Shown here in pieces: positions 56,191-64,000 of a stretch of 64,000 bases of DNA. The stretch is taken from NCBI GenBank assembly GCA_009823505.1, contig VZQC01007120.1, forward strand, positions 62,001 through 126,000, written 5' to 3'. The number at the start of each line of letters is the position of its first letter. Position 1 is the first letter of the stretch. The translations under genes and the position numbers were made by a program. The stretch is from Rhizomys pruinosus (Eukaryota; Chordata; Mammalia; Rodentia; Spalacidae). A model generated the notes under the pieces. The model was not told the origin of the DNA and ran no database searches. It worked only from the letters and a program-made list of their open reading frames with translations.

Positions 56191-57000
56191 AAAAATAGTA
56201 AGGAGCGATTAAGTAGGAAAATATAAAGACAGCCAATGGCTTCTGACTACAGCTCCAGGTTTACTATCCTTACAACCTGCCCTGTACAACACCCTCCAAC
56301 AGAACCAAAAAAAACAAATACATTTTTGGAAAAAAAAAAAAAAAGAGCATATATAAAGCTCGGTAAAAGTAGGTAAACAAGTAACAATATCAGAATGCAC
56401 TTAGGTCCTAAGTAAGGTATGCACTAATTACAGAGAGATAGATAGTAAATCCATGGAGACTGTTCCAGGATGATTTTCCCATGGAACAAAACAGGAATTC
56501 AGAGCTTGGCAGCTATATCCCATCTGGTTTTCCTTGACAAGGTTTTTAATGAGCTCTGTTAGCAGCAGCCCATTCCCCTGTCTGGGCTGAGCTGCTAGCT
56601 CAGAAATTCCTGAGCTCTGTTTTATTCTAAATTAATTCATCTCAATCTCCAGCAAACCATGTCCCTCTAGCCTTCACCACTGCAGTAAGGCAGCCAGACC
56701 TTCAGCCACAACAGGGTTTCCTTCCATGTCCCAAGTCAGTTCTGCTCATGAAAAGAAGTAATGAAAGACCCACCATCCTTTAGCAGCCCTCCTCCAGCAC
56801 CATGCTCCTAAGACAAGGCCACTCTGAAATGCACATAATACATTCTGAATTAGCAGAGAGGACTTAAGCTGCTGTGAGCCATGACTGTAGTATGTGTGAC
56901 ACGCTTGTCCTTTGCTGCCTTGCTTCCTTTCATCACTTTGGTGTTCCCCAGCCTCCCAGACGACTTCCTTACAACCAAACCTGGCTTCAATAGATGCATC
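56191..57000. other. Unique sequence
   Basis: Nothing recognised apart from an A run near 56329-56344. Confidence 0.4.
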
Positions 57001-57120
57001 TGTCCAGGCATGGTGATGCAGGCCTGTCATCTTAGATACTTAGAAGCCTGAGGCAGGAGGATTAAAGCTCAAGGACTGTCTAGGCTACAGATGAAAGTTC
57101 AAGGACCATGTGAGAAATTT
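57001..57120 (+). mobile_element. Old B1-like SINE
   Basis: CCAGGCATGGTGATGCAGGCC, CTGAGGCAGGAGGATTAAAG and AAGGACTGTCTAGGCTACAG, a diverged B1. Confidence 0.7.
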
Positions 57121-58273
57121 AGTGATACCTTTTCACCAAATGAAAAGTTTAAAAAAGGCCAGGTCACCATGCCCGTGCTTTGGGACTAGCCTCATTCACA
57201 TACTCCAGGGATCGCATCTGCTCTGACTAGCTACATAGAACCAACCTCCCTTTTCCGCATCAGCCTACCTTGGGCCTAGGCCATTTCACCCTCCGGAGAG
57301 CCTGGAACCATCCAGTCCCTCCAATAAAAAGTAAAAAATGAGAACCTGAAACATAGACCAACTAACTTTTCATACCTGCTCAGAAGGCAACTAATCTACA
57401 TTAACAATAAAACAGAGCCAAACTCAACAAAAGAAGGCTGGAATTCATACCAGATACACAACGTACAAAAGAAGTACATATGTCCAGGTCACAATATAAA
57501 AACACAAATAATATGAAAATCCAATACTCCACTCAAACACCAAAGAATACACATTCTGCTCAGCACAGCAGCCCATCAAAGATTCTCTAAAATAGACCTT
57601 ATACTGTACACAAAACAGACCTCAAAAATTACAAAAAATCAAATAATTCCATGTATTCTATAGGACCACAATGTTTAAAATCTTTTTTTAAAAGCTTAAA
57701 AAAATCAACAGTAAAAGAAGTTCTAGTAACTATACAAACTCATGAAAATTAAACAACACACTCCTAAATGACTAATGAATCAAAGAAGAAATCAAGAGGG
57801 AAAGAAAAAAGTGTTACTGGAACTAAATGAAAATATAACACACTGAAAGAAAGTTTATACCTCTAAGCACCTACATTAAAAAAATCAGAAAGAGCAAAAA
57901 TAAATGACTTAATGGTACAACTCAAGTATCTGGAAAAACAAGAACAAACCAAAAACAATTTCAGCACATGAGAAGAAACCATGAAATCAGAGCAGAAATC
58001 AATGAACTATAAACAAAGAAAACAATACAGACTCATGAATGTAAGAGCTGTTTCTTCGCAAAGTTAAGCAACATAGACAAACCCTTAGCCCAGTTAACCA
58101 AAAAAGGAAAGGGCAAATCCAAATCAACAAAATCAACACACACCAAAAGGATTCAGAACTGTATAAGGGAAGATTTTAAGAGCCTCATGCTCTATAAAGT
58201 TAGAAAATCTGAAGGAAATGGACTTATTTCTAAATTCAATGAAAGCAGCAAAGTTAAAAGAAGAAGATATTAA

Positions 58274-58385
58274 GTCTAGCCAAACCTATACTATTCATTT
58301 CTTCTTGCCTAACAATTGGAAGTTTAGCACTCACTTTCCTTATAGGTTTTTACCCAAAAGACCTAATCAGCAAAGCCATGAACAC
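58274..58385 (+). pseudogene. Nuclear mitochondrial insert (ND5 fragment) in L1
   Basis: Read with the mitochondrial code from about 58285, the insert gives ISSCLTIGSLALT, then MGFYPKDLISKAMNTAL. This matches the conserved ND5 (complex I) core motif around GFYSKDLI in rodents. Three codons (the expected Gly-Met-Pro) are deleted in frame. L1 text on both sides (GAAGATATT before, TTAAACAGACCCATAACAA after) joins almost perfectly if the insert is removed, so it is a short NUMT that filled a break in L1. Confidence 0.8.
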
Positions 58386-58634
58386 AGCCTTAAACAGACC
58401 CATAACAAATAAGGAGTAATAGAAAACTTCTCAAATAAGAAAAAGCCAGGTCCAGATAGATTCACAACAGACTTTTACCAGACTTTCAAAGAAAATCAAC
58501 AACCAATACTGCTTAAATTATTCAAGAAGATAGAAGCATAAGTAGAACTCCCAAACTGTTCATATAAAGCCACTATTACTGTGCTACCAAAACCAGGTAA
58601 AGACTTAACAACAGCCACAAAAAAGAAAACTATA

Positions 58635-59751
58635 GGCCCCATATCTTTTTCTTTCGTTTCTTATTGAATTTTTGTGTATTGCAAACAGAATACCTCAGCC
58701 CCTCCTAATCGCCTTTATGCTCCCTCCCCTACTTGCACCCTTCTGTAGCCATAGGGGTTCATATAATCTGTCATTTGTGTGAAGGCCCATCGTATCAAGT
58801 TAGCATTGTAGAGACTCCTCGGCCAGGCTCATCCACTGAGGTCTAGTCAGCCCATCCAGACTCCCTTAAGATCAGCTCTTCCTGACCCAGCAGTAATCAG
58901 CTGGCAACAGTTGTGCTAAGATTGGTACCTGCTGCCCATCTCCACAGTTCTCTACTGGGTTTTGTCTGCTTAAGTTTGCATGGGTTTTGTGAATGTTGAC
59001 ACTACCGCATTCATACGAACAGAGTCCTTTGTTCTTGTGTGATTCTATTTCTATATGGTCAGGCACCTCATCGTTGGCTCTTACAATCTTTCCACTCCCT
59101 CTTCCACAATGGTCCCTGAGCTTCGGGTGAGTAAAGATTAATATAGGAGTTCTGTCCAATGACTGACACTTTGCAGACTCCTAATTTCCATGCTTTGGTT
59201 ATTTGTGCCCTTTTGTGTTCCTGGCCCTCTGTCATGTAAATAAGGAAGTTTCATTAGCATGAGTTGAAGGATTCATTAGTGTCCTCTTTATCTCTTATTC
59301 TATGTTGCATGGACCTTAGGTGTAGAGGTTGCATTGGAAATGTGCTACATAGACTCCGGCGATTCACAGATAATATCTGTTTGTGACCAGTTGTGGTACA
59401 TTATAACAGTCTCCATCCAGTACAAAAGAAGCTTCTTTAATGAGTTGACTGGGTTACTTAACTGTAAGTATGAGGATACATTTTTTGTACTTACTAAGAA
59501 ATTACATCAGTCTAGGGATTTGACAGCTTTGGGGTTCTCTGATCTATGTGTATTTGTCTAAGTTTATAGTACCACACATGAGTTTCCTCTCACTGGGTGG
59601 GATTTAAGTCCAATTAGGTAACAATTGATTGCCCCCAAAACAAAAGTTCCACCACTGCATCAATGTCTTATGCTATGTGGGTCATCGATGTGGTTGTTTG
59701 GTCTTAATGCTGATATTGTATCATCAGTTGATATTCTCCAGGGCCCATATC
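58635..59751 (-). mobile_element. ~1.1-kb A-tailed retroposon, reverse strand, inside L1
   Basis: Insert 58646-59741 starts with a T-rich stretch (antisense tail) and interrupts L1. Flanks GGCCCCATATC (58635-58645) and GGCCCATATC (59742-59751) form a near-perfect TSD, and the L1 sequence continues after it. Family not certain, possibly an L1 3' UTR-derived rodent repeat. No frame of note. Confidence 0.7.
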
Positions 59752-59809
59752 CTTAATGAACATAGAGGCAAAATTCTCAGTACTCACAAATCACATACAG
59801 ATACACACC

Positions 59810-60070
59810 AAAAAGATCATCCGGGGCTAAAGAGATGGTCTAGCGGTTAAGAACACAGACTGCTCTGGCAGAGGACCCGGGTTTGATCCCCAGCACCCAC
59901 ATGGCGGCTAAGAACCGTCTGTAACTCCAATTCCAGGAGAACTCCAGTTCCAGGGGAATCCAAGACCCTCTTCTGACCTCCGCGACATTGCACGACACGG
60001 GTGCACAAACCTACATGCAGACAATACACTCATACGCATACAAAAATAAAATTTAAAAAAAAGATCATCC
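59810..60070 (+). mobile_element. Young B3-type SINE in L1, with 13-bp TSD
   Basis: Element 59823-60057 between AAAAAGATCATCC at 59810-59822 and 60058-60070. The target is L1 ORF2 sequence, which resumes ACCATGATCAAGC. It has the 17-bp internal duplication and an altered A box (TGGTCTAGCGG). Confidence 0.96.
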
Positions 60071-61492
60071 ACCATGATCAAGCAGGCTTTATTCCAGAGA
60101 TGCAGGGATGCTTCAATATATGTAAGTCAATAAAGCATATAAATGGATTTTAAAATAAAGATCACCTGATCATATCAGTAGATGCAGAAAAGTCCTTTTG
60201 ACAAAATCCAACATGCAATCATGACAAAAGTTTTTATCATGAGTGATAAAAAGAAGGAACTGTGCCAGAGGTAACATACCTCAATATTAAAGTTATATGC
60301 AGCAAACCCACAGCCAACATCATTCTATATGAAAAAAATCTTGAAGCATTCTTAATAAAATCAGAAGTGAGACAAGGCTGTCTGCTACCCCCACTCCTTT
60401 CCAATACCATTCTTGGAACTCTAGCTAGAGCAATAATATAAGAGAAGGAATTTAAAGGTGTAGTAATTGGAAAAGAAGAGATCAAGTTATCCCTCTTTGG
60501 AGATGATATGATATTATAGATGAGATATCCCAAAAATTCCACCAGAAATGATCAAATATGATAAACACGTTCAGCAAAGTGGCAGGATACAAAAGAATTT
60601 ACTAAAATCAGTAGCCTTTTTCTATACCCAAAGCAAGCAACCAGAGAAAGAATTGATGGAAACATCCCCATTCATAATAAACTAAAAAAAAAAACCCTAA
60701 GAATAAGCCTAAAGACCTCTACAACTTTAAATCTTTGAAGAAATAAATTGAGGAAAACACAAGGAATGGGAGAGACTTCCCATACTCATACATTGGTAGG
60801 ATTAATATAGTGAAAATGATCGTTCTCCAGAAAGGAATTTATAGATTCAATGCAATCCCAATCAAAATCCCTATGCCATTCTTCGCAGAAATACAAAATA
60901 ATCCTAAATTCAAATGAAATCACAAACATCCCAGATAGCCAAAAGCAATGCTGGCTCATTTTCATACCACACTTCAAATTATATTACACAGCTATTAGTC
61001 ATAAAAATAGCATGGTAGTGGAACGAAAATAGATATGTAGATCAATGAAACGTAATGGAGGACCCAAACAGGAATGTATGCAGTTTCAGCCACCTGATAT
61101 CTGACAAATATGCCAAGAATTCACACTGGAGGAAAGACAACATCTTCAACAAATGATGCTAATAAAACTATATATCCATATGTAGAAGAATGAAATTAGA
61201 CCCATCTGCATCACCTTGCACAAAAGACAACTTCAAAAGGCTCAAAGACCTCAATGTGAAACCTGAAATGCTGAAGCTGTTCGAAGAAAACATAGGCAGT
61301 ACCTTACAAGATATAGGTATAGGAAAGGACTTTCTAAATCAGATTTTAATTGCCCAGGAATTAAGGCCAACAATTGACAAATGGGATCTCTTTAAACTAA
61401 AAAGTTTCTGTAAAGCAAAGGAAACAATCAACCAAATGAAGAGGAAGCCCACAGAGTGGGAGAAATCTTCACAGCTGACAGAGGGTTAATAG

Positions 61493-61546
61493 CTATACAA
61501 ATAACAAAGAATATACAAATAACAAAGAATATACAAATAACTCATG
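61493..61546. repeat. 18-bp tandem repeat, 2.6 units
   Basis: ATACAAATAACAAAGAAT repeats twice, then ATACAAATAAC, at the decayed 3' end of the L1. Confidence 0.95.
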
Positions 61547-61686
61547 AGGGTTATTCAATTCTGATAAGCAAAACTTTCAGAATTTGTAAAGACATGCTTT
61601 AAATTGATATGGCTTTGGATGCCTAGATATTAGCTTGGAGATGTGTTCCCTGAATTTTTCTACTCAAAGGGAACTTACTTCACAGC

Positions 61687-61860
61687 TTTTTTTTTTTTTT
61701 ACAAACATTGAGACTCTTTATTACAGCATGACATAAGAAATATATTTGTCATTTAGACAGAGGAGATTTTCTTTAGAATTTCAAAATCATTTATATTAAT
61801 TTTATAGTAATATGTATACATTTATATTCTATATATGAAACAACCAAGATAATGAACAAT
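61687..61860 (-). mobile_element. Poly(A)-tailed retroposed 3' end, reverse strand
   Basis: A T run followed by ACAAACATTGAGACTCTTTATTACAG: on the minus strand an AATAAA signal lies about 20 bp before an A tail. This is the layout of a retroposed mRNA or LINE 3' end. Source unknown; upstream limit unclear. Confidence 0.5.
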
Positions 61861-61879
61861 TTCTTTAGAAAGCCTCAGT

Positions 61880-62440
61880 CATTTACAATGGAAACCAGCT
61901 TGAGGAGAAGATTTCTTAAACAGGAACAAAAACACACTTTGATAAAGGGAAGAACTGTTAATTCGGCCTCGTGTATTAGCCATCTGTTCATCAGGATGCT
62001 ACTAAATGAGGGAGAAGATGATCTTCAGAGTGAGGAGAGAAGGACAATGAAGAGCATCACAGGGAACTTGCATAAATCAATAGTGAAGACAGACTGCCCA
62101 TTAGGGAAAAGGGATAAAAGACCTGAATCAGCATTTGATAAAAGAAATTATCCCAAGTGCCGATAAACTTATAAAAAGGTGATTAATGCCATTTGTCTTC
62201 GGGTCGATGCAGACTCAAAGAAAATGAGGTGTCACTATAGACATCTATCAGAGTTACCAGAAGGAAGAAGGACAAAAATCCTGATTATGCCAAGTGCCCA
62301 GGAATAAGTTGATGCCAACAGCCTTACAGCTCTCGTCACTGTCACCACATGTATGCTTGATGACACAACTTGCTTTTAGCTATTCATGACTGGTACAATT
62401 ATAGCCATCGCCTCACTTTTAATATTGCCTAAAAAGTGGG
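61880..62440 (+). mobile_element. Old L1 ORF2 3' fragment
   Basis: AAAAGACCTGAATCAGCATTTGA, GATTAATGCCATTTG and ATGAGGTGTCACTATAGACATC follow the conserved L1 C-terminal/3' order in decayed form. Probably the continuation of the L1 at 57.3-61.6 kb. Confidence 0.6.
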
Positions 62441-63589
62441 AAAACTCATCTATACATTGGTATTTGAACAGATTTAAAAATGGAATTTATAGAAGCAATT
62501 AAAGGTTCATGGAACAAATTAAAATACTACTTCCAAATGCAGCAACTAAGTTGATGTTGCAAATATAATGGAACCAGATTCAAACCATGTAAAGTAGTTC
62601 CATCTGTCAAACGCTGATTGATAGTGGAAAAAGTCAGGTGGATGAGAGTAACGACAACCAGTTTCTTTGTTCGTGTTATATGAGAGACTCCTCAAACCAA
62701 CTAGAAACTTAAATCAGGAAAGGAAAGCAAAGAGGATTATCCAAGAAGACAAACATTCATGTACCGGCTGCTCTGGCTACAATGATAAGATCATCAAATA
62801 CAGATCAGTTGAGGAGATTTTCCGATTCAATGTCAGCGTTCAGTGCATTCAGAGTAAGCCTGCAGGGTAAGCCCAGACTGATTCAAACAGGAGAGATAAC
62901 CTGAGAGGTTACAGTAAGACAACCTGGGGCATTTCAGTCACTGGGGCTCATTTCCTCCTTCCATGGGCTCCGCCACTGTCCTGATACATATTCTACAGAG
63001 CACTTGCTGCTTTCTGTGTGATCCATGGGCTTGTTTTCAGCTGTCAGTCTCTATTGCCCTCAAGACTCTGAAATTCCTATGGAACTTTTGTACTTGTATG
63101 CTGGATCTGTGGAAGAACAGATGTTTCTAATTTAATGTACTCTAACTTATCTATGTTTTCCATTGGCTATTTATTTTACAATTTTTTAAACCCTTAGCTC
63201 TTCAAAAGAAAACAAGTATATTTTCTCCGAAACATCAAATTTTAGCTTTTTTTTTAAAAAAAATCTATGTGTACGTGTCTCTGTGTGAGTGTATTTGCAC
63301 TTATGTGCATGTATGTGAACCTGTGTGATACTGATTCTATACTTGGGAAACTTGTCATCCCCAGCAGCCTCCAGATGTGATACCATGGGCTTGAGGATCA
63401 CATGGTACTTACTATTCTACAGAAAGCATCTCCAGTGGACTCTGCTTTTTATAACAGACATGTGTATTCAAGCATTAATAAATCTGGTGCTTTCTTAACA
63501 TATATATATAGTTTATAATATAGCTACTATATATACTTATATATATATATATCCTAAAGCATTAGGGTCGGGATAACCATACCAGTAAT
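62441..63589. other. Unique AT-rich sequence
   Basis: TA-rich microsatellite patches at about 63500-63552; otherwise nothing recognised. Confidence 0.4.
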
Positions 63590-63695
63590 CTACAAAACAA
63601 TTCAGGTGGCTGAGACAAAAAGATTGTCTAGGCTGCACAGTGAGTTCCAGGAAAGCCTGGACTGTATAGTGAGACTCTGGCTTAAAAAAGCAAAT
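63590..63695 (+). mobile_element. Old B1-like SINE fragment
   Basis: CAGGTGGCTGAGACAAAAAGATTGTCTAGGCTGCACAGTG through GAGACTCTGGCTTAAAAAAGC. Confidence 0.7.
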
Positions 63696-63814
63696 AAATA
63701 GGAAGTTTAGTATGTAGAAATGTGCTTGGGAATTTGTTCTGGGGGGAAAAGACTTGGAAAATAAGAGTCTAGAGCACTTAGCAGAACTATATTCATCTTT
63801 AAAATATAAAAAGC

Positions 63815-64000
63815 AGGAGACTGGAGAAATGGCTCAGAGGTTAAGAGCACTGGCTGTTCTTTCAGAAGACCTGGGTTCGATTCTCAACACCCATATGGTG
63901 GCTTACAATCATCCATAATTCCAGTGCCGGGGGATTCAAAACTCTTCTGACCTCCACAGGTATTGCACACATGCAGGCAATGTACTCATACACATAAATA
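63815..64000 (+). mobile_element. B3-type SINE cut by the window end
   Basis: GAGACTGGAGAAATGGCTCAGAGG head, intact B box (GGGTTCGATTCTC), ancestral single body and GTATTGCACACATGCAGGCAATG. The tail continues past the window. Confidence 0.9.

Larger units (their letters stand above)
57345..61555 (+). mobile_element. Old L1 (ORF2) hosting several later insertions
   Basis: Plus-strand ORF2 sequence in correct order: linker (CATGAAAATTAAACAACA, AGCAGAAATCAATGAACT), reverse-transcriptase start (CAGGTCCAGATAGATTCACAAC), ACCATGATCAAGCAGGCTTTATTCC, a core with AGAGATGATATGATA, and the C-terminal region ending ATTGACAAATGGGATC. All frames are broken. Interrupted by 58274-58385, 58646-59741 and 59823-60057. 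Confidence 0.88.

Overview
The window is non-coding, repeat-rich mammalian DNA from a muroid rodent. B1 (7SL-derived), B2/B3-type (tRNA-derived), ID and ID-B1 (B4) SINEs lie throughout, along with rodent-type L1 segments, MaLR/ERVL LTR remnants and old MIR and L2 fragments. I found no protein-coding exon, RNA gene or CpG island that I could support. The youngest-looking SINEs belong to a B3-like subfamily that keeps its CpGs, pol III boxes and target-site duplications (TSDs). In house mouse, B3 is an old family, so a species other than Mus or Rattus seems likely, but the species is unresolved.

Layout. 1-7 kb: mostly unique DNA with scattered SINEs. 7-10.5 kb: L1 pieces interrupted by a 1.9-kb insertion that contains a tandem pair of roughly 490-bp units. 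10.7-14.6 kb: a reverse-strand L1 (ORF1 plus most of ORF2) with long homopolymers and a purine-rich block. 14.6-15.5 kb: an A-tailed L1-like 3' end. 16.5-20.3 kb: a reverse-strand ERVL-like internal region broken by an LTR and a head-only SINE. 21-25 kb: microsatellites and an ancient repeat split by several insertions. 25-39 kb: unique DNA with LTRs, SINEs, MIR/L2 and a degenerate minisatellite. 39.8-41.4 kb: a compact reverse-strand MaLR-like element with an abnormal 5' LTR. 41-54 kb: old L1, L2 and LTR fragments. 54.2-55.1 kb: the 3' end of another LTR retroelement. 55-57 kb: a young SINE and an A-tailed retroposon. 57.3-62.4 kb: an old L1 carrying a mitochondrial ND5 fragment, a 1.1-kb retroposon and a SINE.

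The most notable signals are: (1) a composite B3-head plus B1 SINE present twice (5084-5335 and 38705-38972), each copy flanked as a whole by a perfect TSD and both sharing the same junction, so it appears to be a mobile dimeric family; (2) an LTR element (39774-41436) whose 5' LTR is a perfect 36-bp-arm palindrome made from two opposed U5 ends, flanked by a 5-bp TSD; (3) a short nuclear mitochondrial ND5 insert inside an L1; and (4) the unidentified tandem-unit element at 7.8-9.7 kb.

No genes act together here. The content is a layered record of insertions. All family names come from memory of consensus features, without a database search.
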